Part shown: positions 43,056 to 53,317 of the stretch, piece after piece
How positions within the stretch are numbered: the first letter of the stretch is position 1
Layout of the letters: the number at the start of each line of letters is the position of its first letter
From: Lentzea atacamensis
GTDB lineage: Bacteria > Actinomycetota > Actinomycetes > Mycobacteriales > Pseudonocardiaceae
NCBI RefSeq assembly: GCF_003269295.1
Contig: NZ_QLTT01000001.1
Location: forward strand, 639,635-703,634
Direction of reading: 5' to 3'
DNA length: 64,000 nucleotides
The notes under the pieces: generated by a model
What the model was told of the DNA's origin: nothing
Databases searched by the model: none
The model's input: only the letters and a program-made list of their open reading frames with translations
Translations under genes and position numbers: made by a program

Positions 43056-45044
43056 CTACGCCGGCGCGTAACCGGTCGGGCGTGCGGTGAAGGTGCCGCG
43101 GCCCTGCGTCCGGCTGCGCAACCTCGTCACGTAGCCGAACATCTCGGCCAGCGGCACCGACGCCGTCACCACCGTCGAGCCGGTCCTGACCTCGGAGCCG
43201 AGGATCCGGCCCCGGCGCGCGGCCAGGTCACCGAGCACGCCGCCGAGGTGGTCGCCCGGCACGGTGACCGTGACCTCGGCGATCGGTTCGAGCAACGTCA
43301 TCGCGCCCGCCTTCAGGGCCTCGCGCAGACCCAGGCGACCGGCGGTGCGGAACGCCAGGTCCGTCGAGTCCTTGACATGCGTGGACCCGTCGGTGAGCGT
43401 CACGCGCAGGCCCGTCACCGGGTGGCCGAGCGGTCCCTCGGCCAGCGCGTCGCGGCAGCCCTGTTCGACCGCGCGCACGAACTCCTGCGGCACACGCCCG
43501 CCGGTGACCGCCGAGCGGAACTCGAAGCCGGTCGCCAGCGGCTCGGTGTCGATGACGATGTGCGCGAACTGGCCCGCCCCTCCGTCCTGCTTCACGTGCC
43601 GGTAGACGAATCCCGTGACGCCGCTCGCCACGGTCTCCCGATAGGCCACCCGAGGACGGCCCATCGCGATCTCGATGCGGTGGTTCGTGCGCGCCTTCTC
43701 CACCGCGACCTCCAGGTGCAGCTCACCCAGCCCCGACAACACCGTCTGGCCGGTCTCCGGGTCCGTCCTCACCTGCAGCGACGGGTCCTCCTCGACCAGG
43801 TGCGCCAGAGCCTCGGCCAGCCGTCCGTTGTCCGCGCTGGTCTTCGCCTCCACCGACACCGACACGACCGGATCAGCCGACACGGGCGGTTCCAGCAGCA
43901 GCGGAGCCGCCGGAGCGCACAGGGTCGTACCGGTGCGAGCCGACTTCAGGCCCACCACGGCCACGATGTCGCCCGCTACGGCCGTGTCGACCGGCGTGTG
44001 CCGATCGGCCTGCACCCGCAGGATCCTGCCGATGCGTTCGGCCCGGCCACCCACCAGCACGGTCTGTCCTTTGTGGAGTTTGCCCGAGTACACGCGGACG
44101 TACGTCAACCGCCCGGTGGCGGTGGCGTTCACCTTGAACACCAACGCCGAGAACGGCGCGTCCGGATCCGCCTGCCGCTCCTCACCGCCGACGCCCCGCA
44201 CCGGCGGAACGTCCACAGGGGAAGGCAGATACGCGATCACCGCGTCCAGCAACGGTTCGACGCCGCGGTTCCGGTACGCCGAACCGCACAGCACGACGGT
44301 TCCAGTGCCGTCGCGCGTTATGTCGCGCAACGCTTCCCTGAGCGTCTGCTCGGTCAACGTGCCTTGCGCATAGAACTCCTCCAAAGCCTTGAGATGCAGT
44401 TCCGCCACCGTCTCCTCCAGCAGGCGACGACGCCGTTGTGCTTCTGCCAGCAACGTTTCCGGCACAGGTCCTTCGACAACGTCCGGATCCCAGGTCAGCG
44501 CACGCATGCGGACCAGGTCGACCACACCGACGAACTCGTCCTCGACCCCGATCGGCAGCTGCACGACCAGAGGCACGGTGTGCAACCGCGTTCTCAGCGA
44601 CTCCACGGCCCGGTCGAGGTCCGCGCCCGCCCGGTCGAGCTTGTTGACGAACGCGATCCGCGGCACGCCGTGCCGATCCGCCTGCCGCCACACGGACTCG
44701 CTCTGCGGCTCGACGCCGGCGACCCCGTCGAACACCGCGACAGCCCCGTCCAGCACGCGCAGCGACCGTTCGACCTCGTCGGAGAAGTCGACGTGCCCCG
44801 GCGTGTCGATGAGGTTGACGCGATGCCCGTCCCACGTGCAGCTCACGGCCGCGGCGAAGATCGTGATGCCGCGATCGCGCTCCTGCGGGTCGAAGTCCGT
44901 GACGGTGGTGCCGTCGTGGACCTCACCGCGCTTGTAGGTGCTGCCGGTGGCGAACAGGACGCGTTCGGTGAGCGTGGTCTTGCCCGCGTCGACGTGGGCG
45001 AGGATGCCCAGGTTGCGGACAGCGTTCAACGTGGTGGTGCGCAT
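43056..45044 (-). CDS. Elongation factor G paralogue
   Basis: 662 residues. Full translational GTPase: G1 [15 protein letters not shown] (about 16-30), G3 [14 protein letters not shown]4 [12 protein letters not shown], then EF-G domains II to V ([14 protein letters not shown]). It is shorter than canonical EF-G (about 700) and isolated from the str operon, so it is a paralogue of the accessory EF-G or ribosome-protection type. A 32-codon leader ORF and a promoter lie upstream, which suggests control by translation, as for ribosome-protection genes. Function in resistance is inference. Confidence 0.85.
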   Translation of the reverse strand: MRTTTLNAVRNLGILAHVDAGKTTLTERVLFATGSTYKRGEVHDGTTVTDFDPQERDRGITIFAAAVSCTWDGHRVNLIDTPGHVDFSDEVERSLRVLDGAVAVFDGVAGVEPQSESVWRQADRHGVPRIAFVNKLDRAGADLDRAVESLRTRLHTVPLVVQLPIGVEDEFVGVVDLVRMRALTWDPDVVEGPVPETLLAEAQRRRRLLEETVAELHLKALEEFYAQGTLTEQTLREALRDITRDGTGTVVLCGSAYRNRGVEPLLDAVIAYLPSPVDVPPVRGVGGEERQADPDAPFSALVFKVNATATGRLTYVRVYSGKLHKGQTVLVGGRAERIGRILRVQADRHTPVDTAVAGDIVAVVGLKSARTGTTLCAPAAPLLLEPPVSADPVVSVSVEAKTSADNGRLAEALAHLVEEDPSLQVRTDPETGQTVLSGLGELHLEVAVEKARTNHRIEIAMGRPRVAYRETVASGVTGFVYRHVKQDGGAGQFAHIVIDTEPLATGFEFRSAVTGGRVPQEFVRAVEQGCRDALAEGPLGHPVTGLRVTLTDGSTHVKDSTDLAFRTAGRLGLREALKAGAMTLLEPIAEVTVTVPGDHLGGVLGDLAARRGRILGSEVRTGSTVVTASVPLAEMFGYVTRLRSRTQGRGTFTARPTGYAPA

Positions 45045-45116
45045 GGCTCAGTGCCTTTTCGGTGCGAAAGGACTACAGGTCAGCGCGATGAGCCGACGAA
45101 CGACCGAACGGGTTCG

Positions 45117-45215
45117 TCAGACACTCCGGTGCCCGGCGCGCAGCGGGCAGCCGGGGTGCGGAGACACGAGGATCACGTCGAAACGGGACGGGGGAACGAC
45201 GACGGCGGTACGCAC
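45117..45215 (-). CDS. 32-codon leader ORF upstream of EF-G paralogue
   Basis: GTG 45215 follows GGGGAG at the correct distance and encodes a short basic peptide with VVVPPSRFDVILVSPHPGCP, with proline pairs. It ends 72 nt before the EF-G ATG. Its position, good ribosome site and in-between spacing resemble leader peptides of attenuated antibiotic-resistance genes. It is too short for homology to help. Confidence 0.4.
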   Translation of the reverse strand: MRTAVVVPPSRFDVILVSPHPGCPLRAGHRSV

Positions 45216-45254
45216 GGCCGGTCTCCCCTCGTCACTCGGTGATGTTGATCGTGG

Positions 45255-45283
45255 AGTGTAGACGGACAGGCGCGGCCGTGAAA
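45255..45283 (-). promoter_or_regulatory. Housekeeping-type promoter of the EF-G paralogue transcript
   Basis: Minus strand TTTCAC (45283-45278), 17 bases, TACACT (45260-45255). It lies 40 nt before the leader ORF start. Confidence 0.4.
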
Positions 45284-45289
45284 CGGGTT

Positions 45290-45955
45290 TTAGCGACTGA
45301 GCAACGAAACGACCTTGCCCGCGACCGCACGCACGACCGGCCACAGAGGGTTCCGCGCCCAGTTGGCGGCACCACCCGCCTCGATGGTGTCCAGCAGTTC
45401 GCGCAGCTCGGCGACCGCGTCGACTTCCTGCCGGTCGCGGAAGACCACACCGATCTCGAGCGACACCGCCGGCGACATGACCTCGCGGATGGCGTACTCG
45501 CTCTCCCCCGCCCGCAACAGCCGCACGCCGTGGAAGAAGTCCACTCGCCGCGACGGTTGCCGCACCCCGGCCTGGACCGTCGCGTCGAGAGCCCAGCTGA
45601 CGACGACTTCCTCGGCCTCCTCGCGGGACTCCCACTGCCGCAGTGTGCCCCACTCCTTCCACTCCCCGGTGAGCTCACGACGAACCGCGGGCTGGTAGAT
45701 CCCGCGGACCCGGAAGTTCGTGAGGTGCACCCGCGGCACGACCATCCGCACCAGCCGCCCACGAGTGCCGCGGTGCGCTCCCACCACGAAGACGTCCTGC
45801 CCACCATCACCCCACTGCGGCGGCAGGACCCACATCTTCGCTCCGGGTGCGAAGTGCTTCAGACCGGAGCGCGCCTCCACGCCGCCCTCGCCGTGAAACG
45901 TCTCGGCGGCGACGTTCGCGACCACGCACCACCCCAGCAGCTCGTCCACCCGCAC
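45290..45955 (-). CDS. Soluble protein of unknown function
   Basis: 221 residues from GTG 45955 (GTG 45949 is an alternative). It begins MRVDELLGWCVVANVAAETF and contains FAPGAKMWVLPPQWGDGG and VRMVVPRVHLTNFRVRGIY. There is no signal peptide or clear membrane span; the last 20 residues are weakly hydrophobic. Family not recognised. It is divergent from the SGNH hydrolase over 77 bp. Confidence 0.7.
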   Translation of the reverse strand: MRVDELLGWCVVANVAAETFHGEGGVEARSGLKHFAPGAKMWVLPPQWGDGGQDVFVVGAHRGTRGRLVRMVVPRVHLTNFRVRGIYQPAVRRELTGEWKEWGTLRQWESREEAEEVVVSWALDATVQAGVRQPSRRVDFFHGVRLLRAGESEYAIREVMSPAVSLEIGVVFRDRQEVDAVAELRELLDTIEAGGAANWARNPLWPVVRAVAGKVVSLLSR

Positions 45956-46032
45956 GGTCTTACGCCCTGTGAGCTGGGCCCGCGCGGGATTTACGCGGGA
46001 ACACCGCTGATCCACCTGCCGTTGAACAAGAC

Positions 46033-46629
46033 ATGCGTCTGCGTCTGCTCGGCGACTCCATCGCCGCGGGTGTCGGCAGCACACGTCGCGAAGACACCCT
46101 CGGCCCATTGCTCGCCGCCCGTCTGCGCGCGACCGGGCACGACGTCGATCTGCGCGTGCACGCCGTACCGGGTGCCCGTTCGGCCGACCTGCGCGCGCAG
46201 GTGCGGGCCGCGGTGGCGAGCGGGGTGGACATCGCCGTGGTGGTGGTCGGGGCCAACGACCTTACGAGGTTCGTCCCCGCGCACGTCGGTGCGCAGGAGC
46301 TGCACGACGCCGTCGCAAAACTGCGGCGAGCCGGTGCCGGAGTCGTCGTCGCCACGGCGCCCGACCTCAGCGTCGTCGCGCACGTGCCGCCCGCGTTGCG
46401 CGACGTCGTGTCGGCCGTGAGCCGTGACTACGCCCAGGCGCAGCTGCAGGCCGTCATCCGGGCGGGTGGCGTGGTCGCCCACGTCGAACGCGTCGTCACG
46501 CCGCAGTTCGCCGCCGATCCCGCGCTCTTCGCCGCAGACCGCTTCCACCCGTCCGCCGCCGGCTACCGCGCGATCGCCGCGGCACTCGCGCCCGCGGTCG
46601 AGGCGGTCGCCGCGGAACACCGCGCCTGA
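46033..46629 (+). CDS. SGNH/GDSL-family hydrolase
   Basis: 198 residues. Block [11 protein letters not shown] with the nucleophile Ser9, block III GANDLTR (about 74-80), and the catalytic Asp-His in [10 protein letters not shown] (about 168-177). There is no signal peptide, so it is an intracellular lipase/esterase-type enzyme of unknown substrate. The next gene (xylA) has its own promoter. Confidence 0.88.
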   Translation: MRLRLLGDSIAAGVGSTRREDTLGPLLAARLRATGHDVDLRVHAVPGARSADLRAQVRAAVASGVDIAVVVVGANDLTRFVPAHVGAQELHDAVAKLRRAGAGVVVATAPDLSVVAHVPPALRDVVSAVSRDYAQAQLQAVIRAGGVVAHVERVVTPQFAADPALFAADRFHPSAAGYRAIAAALAPAVEAVAAEHRA

Positions 46630-46633
46630 GCGA

Positions 46634-46662
46634 TTGCGATCTCGGGCCCGGCGTCGTACTGT
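46634..46662 (+). promoter_or_regulatory. Promoter of the xylose operon
   Basis: TTGCGA (46634-46639), 17 bases, TACTGT (46657-46662). Transcription should start near 46669, directly before the operator. Confidence 0.65.
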
Positions 46663-46671
46663 CCGCACTAA

Positions 46672-46686
46672 GTTCAAGCATTGAAC
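46672..46686. promoter_or_regulatory. Xylose repressor operator
   Basis: GTTCAA-GCA-TTGAAC, a perfect 6-3-6 palindrome just after the predicted transcription start and 14 bp before ATG 46701. This is the expected place and form for a ROK-type XylR site; the ROK gene at 49230 is the probable regulator. Confidence 0.7.
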
Positions 46687-46700
46687 GAATGAGGTGGATC

Positions 46701-47849
46701 ATGACCACGCCCACTCCGGCGGACAAGTTCTCCTTCGGTCTCTGGACCGTGGGCTGGCCGGGCCGCGACCCGTTCGGCGAAGCCACGCGGCCCGAGCTCG
46801 ACGTCGTCGAGGCCGTGCACCGGCTGGCCGAGCTCGGCGCCTACGGGTTGTCGTTCCACGACGACGACCTGTTCGGGTTCGCGGCCACCGAGCGTGAAAA
46901 GCAGATCGGTCGACTTCAGGGCGCTCTGCAGGAAACCGGGATGGTCATCCCGATGGTGACGACGAACCTGTTCAACCACCCCGTGTTCAAGGACGGCGGC
47001 TTCACCAGCAACGACCGCGGCGTGCGGCGGTTCGCGCTGCGCAAGGTGCTGCGCAACATCGAGCTGGCCGCCGAGCTGGGCGCCAAGGTCTTCGTGCTGT
47101 GGGGCGGGAGGGAGGGCTCCGAGTACGACACCGCCAAGGACGTGCGGGCCGCGCTCGACCGGTACCGCGAGGGCATGAACCTGCTGACCCAGTTCGTCAC
47201 GGACCGGGGCTACGACCTGCGGTTCGCGCTCGAGCCGAAGCCGAACGAGCCGCGCGGCGACATCCTGCTGCCGACGATCGGGCACGCGCTCGCGTTCATC
47301 ACGACGCTGGACAGGCCAGAGCTGGTCGGCCTCAACCCCGAGGTCGGGCACGAGCAGATGGCGGGCCTCAACTTCGTGCACGGCATCGCGCAGGCGTTGT
47401 GGCACGACAAGCTCTTCCACATCGACCTCAACGGCCAGCGCAGCATCAAGTACGACCAGGACCTCGTGTTCGGGCACGGCGACCTCATGAACGCGTTCGC
47501 GCTGGTCGACCTGCTGGAGAACGCCGGTTACGACGGGCCGCGGCACTTCGACTACAAGCCGTCGCGCACCGAGGACATCACGGGCGTCTGGGACTCCGCC
47601 AAGGCCAACATGCGGACCTACCTGCTGCTCAAGGAACGCGCCAAGGCGTTCCGGGCGGACCCCGAGGTGCAGGAGGCGCTGCAGATCGCGGGGGTCGACG
47701 AGCTCGGAAAACCCACGCTCAACGCCGGCGAGTCCTACGAGGACCTGATGAACGACGACAGCTTCGACCCCGAGAAGGCTGCCGAGCGCGGCTTCGGGTT
47801 CGTTCGGCTCAACCAGCTCGCGCTCGAGCACCTCGCCGGGGCGCGCTGA
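46701..47849 (+). CDS. xylA: Xylose isomerase
   Basis: 382 residues from ATG 46701 after GAGGTGG. Conserved metal and substrate residues are seen in [10 protein letters not shown] (catalytic His), [46 protein letters not shown] and HFDYKPSR. It is a class I (short, actinobacterial) xylose isomerase, converting D-xylose to D-xylulose. It is the first gene of xylA-xylB-xylR. Confidence 0.96.
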   Translation: MTTPTPADKFSFGLWTVGWPGRDPFGEATRPELDVVEAVHRLAELGAYGLSFHDDDLFGFAATEREKQIGRLQGALQETGMVIPMVTTNLFNHPVFKDGGFTSNDRGVRRFALRKVLRNIELAAELGAKVFVLWGGREGSEYDTAKDVRAALDRYREGMNLLTQFVTDRGYDLRFALEPKPNEPRGDILLPTIGHALAFITTLDRPELVGLNPEVGHEQMAGLNFVHGIAQALWHDKLFHIDLNGQRSIKYDQDLVFGHGDLMNAFALVDLLENAGYDGPRHFDYKPSRTEDITGVWDSAKANMRTYLLLKERAKAFRADPEVQEALQIAGVDELGKPTLNAGESYEDLMNDDSFDPEKAAERGFGFVRLNQLALEHLAGAR

Positions 47850-47850
47850 C

Positions 47851-49233
47851 ATGACGCTCGTCGCGGGCGTCGACTCCTCGACGCAGTCGTGCAAGGTCGT
47901 GGTGCGCGAGGCGGAGACCGGCAGGCTCGTCCGGGAGGGCCGCGCGGCTCACCCGGACGGCACCGAGGTCCACCCGGACCACTGGTGGACGGCGCTCCAG
48001 GCGGCGATCGAACAGGCCGGCGGGCTCGACGACGTCGACGCGCTGAGCGTTGCCGGGCAGCAGCACGGCATGGTGTGCCTCGACGAGGACGGCAACGTCG
48101 TCCGTGAAGCCTTGCTGTGGAACGACACGAGGTCCGCGGCTGCGGCCGCGGACCTCACCGCCGAGCTGGGTGCCGAGCAGTGGGCGCACCGGATCGGGCT
48201 TGTGCCGGTCGCGTCGTTCACGATCACCAAGCTGCGCTGGCTCGCCCAGCACGAGCCGGCCAACGCCAAGCGCACCGCCGCCGTCTGCCTGCCGCACGAC
48301 TGGCTGACGTGGCGGCTGCGCGGCACCGGCCACCTCGCCGACCTCGTCACCGACCGGTCGGACGCCTCCGGCACCGGCTACTTCGACTCGACGGCGAACG
48401 TGTACGTGCCGGACCTGCTCGAGCGCGGGTTCGGCCGCGCGGACGTGCTGTTGCCGCGCGTGCTCGGTCCCGCCGAGTCGGTCGAGGGACCTCTGCGGCT
48501 CGGTGCGGGCGCGGGTGACAACGCGGCGGCGATCCTCGGCGTCGGGGCGGGCACCGAGGTCCTGGTGTCGCTCGGGACCTCCGGTGTCGTCACGGCGACC
48601 AGCGAGGTGCGCGCGGCGGACGCTTCCGGCATCGTGGCGGGCTTCGCGGACGCCACCGGCCGCTACCTGCCGCTGGCGTGCACGCTCAACGCCGCCCGCG
48701 TGCTGGACGCGACCGCCCGGATGCTGGGCGTCGATCTGGCGAAGCTCAGCGACCTCGCGCTGTCCGCGAAGCCCGGCGCGGAAGGCGTCGTGCTGGTGCC
48801 GTACCTGGAAGGCGAACGGACGCCGAACCTGCCGGACGCCACGGGGGCGCTGCACGGCCTGACGCTCACGAACGCCACGCCTGCCAACATCGCGCGCGCC
48901 GCGGTGGAAGGCATGCTGTGCGGGCTCGCGGTGGGCCTCGACGCTCTCGCCGAGCAGGGCGCGGACGTCACCGGTGTCCGGCTCGTGGGCGGGGCGGCTG
49001 CCTCGCCGGCGGTGCGGGAGATCGCGCCGACGGTGTTCGGCGTGCCGGTGACGGTGCCCGCGCCGGGTGAGTACGTGGCCGATGGCGCGGCGCGACAGGC
49101 GGCGTGGACGCTCACGGACGGGACGACGCCACCGGAGTGGGCGGGGTCGGAGAGCAGCCGGTACGCGGCGGACGCGGTACCGGAGATCCGGGCGAGGTAC
49201 GGCGAAGCGGCGCAGCGATACTTGAGCCGATGA
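47851..49233 (+). CDS. xylB: Xylulokinase
   Basis: 460 residues, starting one base after the xylA stop. FGGY family: [17 protein letters not shown] at the N-terminus, [15 protein letters not shown] (about 64-78) with LLWNDTRS, and [10 protein letters not shown]. It phosphorylates xylulose to xylulose 5-phosphate, which feeds the pentose phosphate pathway where tal and tkt (12290-15205) act. ATGA overlap with the regulator gene. Confidence 0.95.
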   Translation: MTLVAGVDSSTQSCKVVVREAETGRLVREGRAAHPDGTEVHPDHWWTALQAAIEQAGGLDDVDALSVAGQQHGMVCLDEDGNVVREALLWNDTRSAAAAADLTAELGAEQWAHRIGLVPVASFTITKLRWLAQHEPANAKRTAAVCLPHDWLTWRLRGTGHLADLVTDRSDASGTGYFDSTANVYVPDLLERGFGRADVLLPRVLGPAESVEGPLRLGAGAGDNAAAILGVGAGTEVLVSLGTSGVVTATSEVRAADASGIVAGFADATGRYLPLACTLNAARVLDATARMLGVDLAKLSDLALSAKPGAEGVVLVPYLEGERTPNLPDATGALHGLTLTNATPANIARAAVEGMLCGLAVGLDALAEQGADVTGVRLVGGAAASPAVREIAPTVFGVPVTVPAPGEYVADGAARQAAWTLTDGTTPPEWAGSESSRYAADAVPEIRARYGEAAQRYLSR

Positions 49234-50369
49234 CCACCGTCGACCACCTGCGCCAGGTTCGCCTCGGCAACCTGCGGACGGTCCTGCTCGCCCTCGTCGA
49301 CCGCCCCGGTTCGCGGGCCGATCTCGCGGCCCGCACCGGGCTGACGAAGGCGACTCTGTCGAACCTCACGGAACCGTTGCTGGCCAACGGGATCCTCGTC
49401 GAGGAACCCGCCACGCTCGCCGGGATGGGCAGGCCGTCCAAGCCGTTGCGGTTCCACCCCGGCGGCCCGGTGGCGGTCGGCGCGGAGATCAACGTCAGCC
49501 ATCTCGCCGTCGAGACCCTCGGCCTCGACGGCGAGACCATCCGCCGTCACCTCGTGCCGGCCGACATCCGCGACTCGACGCCGGACGAGGTGCTCGACCG
49601 TGTCGCCGAGCTGATCCGCGACATCACCCCGGCCCGGCCGCTGCTCGGCGTCGGCCTCGCCGTGCCGGGCGTCGTGCACGACGGCGTCCTGGTCAGAGCC
49701 CCCAACCTCCCGAAACTCGTCGGCTCACCCCTGGCGGACGACCTGCGCCGGCGCCTGGACCTCGACGTCGAGCTGGACAACGAGGCGAACCTCGCCGCAC
49801 TGGCCCACCTCTGGCCCCGCCACCTCGCGGGTGAGGACTTCGTGCACGTCTCCGCGGACGTCGGCATCGGCGCGGGCGTGGTGATCAACGGCGAGGTCTA
49901 CCGCGGTGTCAGCGGTTTCGCGGGCGAGCTCGGGCACGTGGTGATCGAACGCGACGGCGTGCGCTGCACGTGCGGCGGCCGCGGCTGCGTCGAGCGGTAC
50001 GCGGGCCTCGACGTGATCCTGCGCGAGGCCGGGCGGCGCCGGCTCGACTCACTCGCGAAGGCACTCGAAGCAGGCGATCCCAAGGCGCTCGCCGCGGTCG
50101 GGGCCGCCGGAGCGGCGCTCGGGGTCGGCCTGGCCACGCTGATGAACCTCTTCGACGTGCCGACCGTCGTGCTAGGCGGCAGCTACGCCGTGCTGCACGA
50201 GCACCTCAGCACCGCTGTTCAGTCCGAAATGGACGCCAGGGTGCTCGCGGGCGGCGAGCGGCACACCAGCCTGGTCGCCTCACCGCTCGGCGAGTTCGCC
50301 GTCGTGCGAGGCGCGGCGGGGCTCATCACCCGGCGCGCCGTGCACCAGCCCGAGCGCCTTTTCGCATAG
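49230..50369 (+). CDS. xylR: ROK-family xylose repressor (XylR-like)
   Basis: 379 residues from ATG 49230. The N-terminal winged HTH ([21 protein letters not shown], about 28-48) is followed by a ROK sugar-binding domain with [16 protein letters not shown] and the zinc motif [21 protein letters not shown]. It is the third gene of the xylose operon and should bind the operator at 46672-46686, so the operon is self-controlled. Its last 44 nt overlap the convergent DUF6223-like gene. Confidence 0.88.
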   Translation: MTTVDHLRQVRLGNLRTVLLALVDRPGSRADLAARTGLTKATLSNLTEPLLANGILVEEPATLAGMGRPSKPLRFHPGGPVAVGAEINVSHLAVETLGLDGETIRRHLVPADIRDSTPDEVLDRVAELIRDITPARPLLGVGLAVPGVVHDGVLVRAPNLPKLVGSPLADDLRRRLDLDVELDNEANLAALAHLWPRHLAGEDFVHVSADVGIGAGVVINGEVYRGVSGFAGELGHVVIERDGVRCTCGGRGCVERYAGLDVILREAGRRRLDSLAKALEAGDPKALAAVGAAGAALGVGLATLMNLFDVPTVVLGGSYAVLHEHLSTAVQSEMDARVLAGGERHTSLVASPLGEFAVVRGAAGLITRRAVHQPERLFA

Positions 50370-50643
50370 CCAGACCCCCGAGCACCGCGGCCACCACACC
50401 CAGCACCAGCGAGATGTAGCCGCCGACGATGCCGTAGCCGGTGCCGGGACCGCCCTTGGCCATCACGACGACCAGCACACCGATCAGCGCTCCGGCGACT
50501 CCGCAGGCCACGGCCACCACTCCACGGCGTCGCGCGAACACGCCGATGCCGATCCCCACCAGACCCAGTGCGGCGCCCACCAGAGACCAGGTGCGCCCCG
50601 CGGTCATCTCGTACGTTTCAGCGGCAATCTGTGAAAGAGACAT
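50326..50643 (-). CDS. DUF6223-like small membrane protein
   Basis: 105 residues with three membrane spans (about 18-36, 43-63, 72-95), Gly-rich: TWSLVGAALGLVGIGIGVFA and GTGYGIVGGYISLVLGVV. This resembles the DUF6223 family, of unknown function. Convergent overlap of 44 nt with the xylose repressor gene. Confidence 0.65.
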   Translation of the reverse strand: MSLSQIAAETYEMTAGRTWSLVGAALGLVGIGIGVFARRRGVVAVACGVAGALIGVLVVVMAKGGPGTGYGIVGGYISLVLGVVAAVLGGLAMRKGARAGARRAG

Positions 50644-50687
50644 GGCATGAGCTTGTCCGCCGTACTGCCGTACGTCGTCGTGCGCGC

Positions 50688-50702
50688 GTAGACACCATCT
50701 AC
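50688..50702. promoter_or_regulatory. Possible response-regulator site before the two-component genes
   Basis: GTAGA-N5-TCTAC, a 5-bp inverted repeat in the 131-bp region between the divergent DUF6223-like gene and the histidine kinase. It could be the autoregulatory site of the NarL-type regulator; the arms are short and chance is possible. Confidence 0.25.
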
Positions 50703-50774
50703 TACGGGCGCGGTAGGCCCGATCTCATCCCAGCGCACGATCTACCAGTGCGAACACGGGTTTAAGGTGCACGC

Positions 50775-51860
50775 ATGGACAAGCGCTGGCTGGACTGGGT
50801 GATCGCCATCGGGGTGGCGGCGAGCCTCGTCGTGGCCGGACACCCGGCGAGCCTTCCGGGTTACGTGCTGCTGGCCGCGGGAGGCTTGGCGCTCGTGGCG
50901 CGCCGGACCGCGCCGATCGCCGTGCTGGCCGCGACCGGCCTCACGGCTCTGGGCTACCAGGCACTCGGCCACGACGTGCCGGTGATCGCCTTCCTGTTCG
51001 CGGTCTACTCGACGATGAGGGCGGGCCACCGCGTCGTCACCGTCGCCGGTTCGGTGCTGATGGTCGGCGCACTCCCCCTCGCGGCGCTCGTCTCACCGCT
51101 CGGCCTCACGACGTCCGAGGCGTTCGCCCAGTCCCGCGACGTCCTCCAGATCGCCTGGCTCATCGCCGCCGCGGCCGCGGGCGAGGCCCTCCGGCAGGCC
51201 GAACGCCGCGCCGACGAAGCCGAACGCACTCGCGAGGAGACCGCGCTGCGGCGTGCCAACGAGGAACGCCTGCACATCGCACGCGAGCTGCACGACTCCC
51301 TCACCCACCAGATCTCGGTGATCAAGCTCCAGGCCGAGGTCGCCGTCCACCTGGCCCAGAAGCGGGGCGAGGACGTTCCCGAGTCGCTGCTGGCGATCCG
51401 CGACGCCGGGCGAGAAGCCGCCAGGGAGCTCCGCGCGACCCTGGAAGCCCTCCGCGACGACGACAAGAACCCGCCCCGCGGCATCGGCGACGTCCCCGCG
51501 CTGGTCCAGCGAGCGAGATCGTCCGGTCTGGACGCGGAGCTGACGATCGAGGGCGAGCGCGACGACGTGCCCGCCGCCGTGGAGCGGACGGCGTACCGGA
51601 TCGTCCAGGAGTCGCTGACCAACATCGCCAGGCACGCCGCCGCGGCGACCGCGCAGATCCGCATCGACTACCGGCCGGACGCGCTCGTCATCCGAGTCGA
51701 CGACGACGGCACGGCAACCCCTGACACAGCACCAGGACCCGGCGTGGGGCTGCTCGGCATGCGCGAACGCGTCACGGCGCTCGGCGGCAGGCTCGACGCG
51801 GCGCCGCGCACCGGAGGCGGCTTCACCGTCCACGCCGAACTCCCGGTGGCGCAACCGTGA
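50775..51860 (+). CDS. NarL-family sensor histidine kinase
   Basis: 361 residues. Four to five membrane helices (about 5-140) with almost no external loop, then a dimerisation domain with the phospho-His in HIARELHDSLTHQISVIK (about 168-185). The HATPase_c domain has RIVQESLTNIARHAAA (N-box) and GVGLLGMRERVTALGG (G-box). It probably senses a membrane signal. The stop overlaps the GTG of the response regulator. Confidence 0.92.
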   Translation: MDKRWLDWVIAIGVAASLVVAGHPASLPGYVLLAAGGLALVARRTAPIAVLAATGLTALGYQALGHDVPVIAFLFAVYSTMRAGHRVVTVAGSVLMVGALPLAALVSPLGLTTSEAFAQSRDVLQIAWLIAAAAAGEALRQAERRADEAERTREETALRRANEERLHIARELHDSLTHQISVIKLQAEVAVHLAQKRGEDVPESLLAIRDAGREAARELRATLEALRDDDKNPPRGIGDVPALVQRARSSGLDAELTIEGERDDVPAAVERTAYRIVQESLTNIARHAAAATAQIRIDYRPDALVIRVDDDGTATPDTAPGPGVGLLGMRERVTALGGRLDAAPRTGGGFTVHAELPVAQP

Positions 51861-52510
51861 TCCGCGTCCTGCTGGTCGACGACCAGCCGCTCATCCGCAG
51901 CGGTTTCCGCGCGCTGCTCGCCGCCGAGGACGACATCGAGGTCGTCGCCGAAGCCGCGGACGGCGCGGAAGGCCTGCGGCTCGCCCGGCAGCACCTGCCG
52001 GACATCGCCCTGGTCGACGTCCAGATGCCGGTCCTGGACGGCATCGAGGCGACCAGGCGCATCGCCGCGGACCCGGCGCTCGCCGGGGTCCACGTCGTGA
52101 TCCTGACCAACTACGGCCTCGACGAGTACGTGTTCAACGCCCTCAAAGCCGGTGCGGCGGGGTTCCTCGTCAAGGACATCCAGCCGGAGGACTTCCTGCA
52201 CGCCGTCCGGGTGGCAGCCCGCGGCGACGCGCTGCTCGCGCCGTCGATCACCCGCAGGCTGATCGACCAGTACGTCAGCCGCCCGCCGCACCCGAACGGC
52301 GACGTCACCGGGCTCACCAACCGCGAACGCGAGGCCGTCGTCCTGGTCGCCCGCGGCCTGTCGAACGACGAGATCGCCGACCACATGGTGATCAGCCCGC
52401 TCACGGCGAAGACCCATGTCAACCGCGCCATGACGAAGCTGCACGCCCGTGACCGCGCCCAGCTCGTGGTGATCGCCTACGAGTCCGGCCTGGTCGTCGC
52501 GCAGGCGTGA
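51857..52510 (+). CDS. NarL/FixJ-type response regulator
   Basis: 217 residues from GTG 51857 (GTGA overlap). The receiver domain has LLVDDQPLIRSGF (acidic pair), phospho-Asp in ALVDVQMPVLDG (about residue 54) and Lys in GFLVKDIQPEDF. The LuxR-type HTH (about 150-210) has LTNREREAVVLVARGLSNDEIAD. It is the partner of the kinase at 50775. Confidence 0.93.
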   Translation: MIRVLLVDDQPLIRSGFRALLAAEDDIEVVAEAADGAEGLRLARQHLPDIALVDVQMPVLDGIEATRRIAADPALAGVHVVILTNYGLDEYVFNALKAGAAGFLVKDIQPEDFLHAVRVAARGDALLAPSITRRLIDQYVSRPPHPNGDVTGLTNREREAVVLVARGLSNDEIADHMVISPLTAKTHVNRAMTKLHARDRAQLVVIAYESGLVVAQA

Positions 52511-53299
52511 GGCACGGGACTGTCGGGGCAGCCTGCGGCCAGTCGCAGGTGCTCGCGTATGCGGTATCGATCAGCTCACGCGCCCCGCCGAAGTCACCGG
52601 GTGACACCCGCAGCGGCCAGAGCGACGGCGCCACCCGGAGGTCGACCAGGTCCCGGTAGCGTTCGACGTCCACCGCCAGCCGGTGGTTGACCTGCAACGT
52701 CAGCGCCTGCAACGCGATACCGACAGCACTCCGCGGCGGCGAGGTCAGCCACACGCGTAGCCGGTCGGCAGCACCCACACCAGGTCGGCGCCGAGCTCGA
52801 CCGCGTGGGACACCGGGTTGTTGTTCACCGCGCCGCCGTCCATCAGGTAGCGCCCGTCGAGGTGCAGCGGAGGGAACACCGCTGGGATCGCGGTCGAAGT
52901 CAGCACCGCATCGAGCGCCGATCCCTTCGACAGCAGGACTTCCGCGCCGGTGAGCACGTCCGTCGCACCGACGTGCACCGGAATCCCGGTGCCGGTCAGG
53001 TCGATCTCGCCGAGCCAACGTTTCAGCAGCCGCCGCAATCCGGAGTTCGGCACGAGGTGATCACGGAATCCCAGCAGGCCGAGCAGACCCCGCACCGGCC
53101 GGGCCGGGAGGACGTCCGTGCGACGCAACGAGAGCCACAGCGAAGCCAAAGAGTCCACATCGGACGAATGAAGCACGAACCACACCGCGTTGGCAGCGCC
53201 CACCGAGGTGCCGACCATCAAGTTCGGGCGGACGTCGGTCTCGGTGAGCGCGGCCAGCACGCCGACCTCCGTCGCACCCAATCCACAATGGCCACTCAT
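52511..53299 (-). pseudogene. Degenerate patatin-like phospholipase
   Basis: From ATG 53299 the frame carries the patatin core: LMVGTSVGAANAVWF with the GxSxG nucleophile, ALDAVLTSTAIPAVFPPLHL, and the Asp-Gly dyad in LMDGGAVNNNPVSHAVE. It stops at 52745 after VLPTGYACG. In a different frame the family continues just below with LTSPPRSAVGIALQALTLQV and VERYRDLVDLRV down to about 52540, so one frameshift has split the gene. The normal Gly-rich oxyanion loop at the N-terminus is missing. It is most likely non-functional unless the frameshift is a sequencing error. Confidence 0.7.
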
Positions 53300-53317
53300 G
53301 TCGTCCACACCCACCAC

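Noticed and set aside
46654..46692. Possible tRNA-like fold near the xylose promoter
   Set aside because: The only pairing is the short operator palindrome; no cloverleaf can be made.
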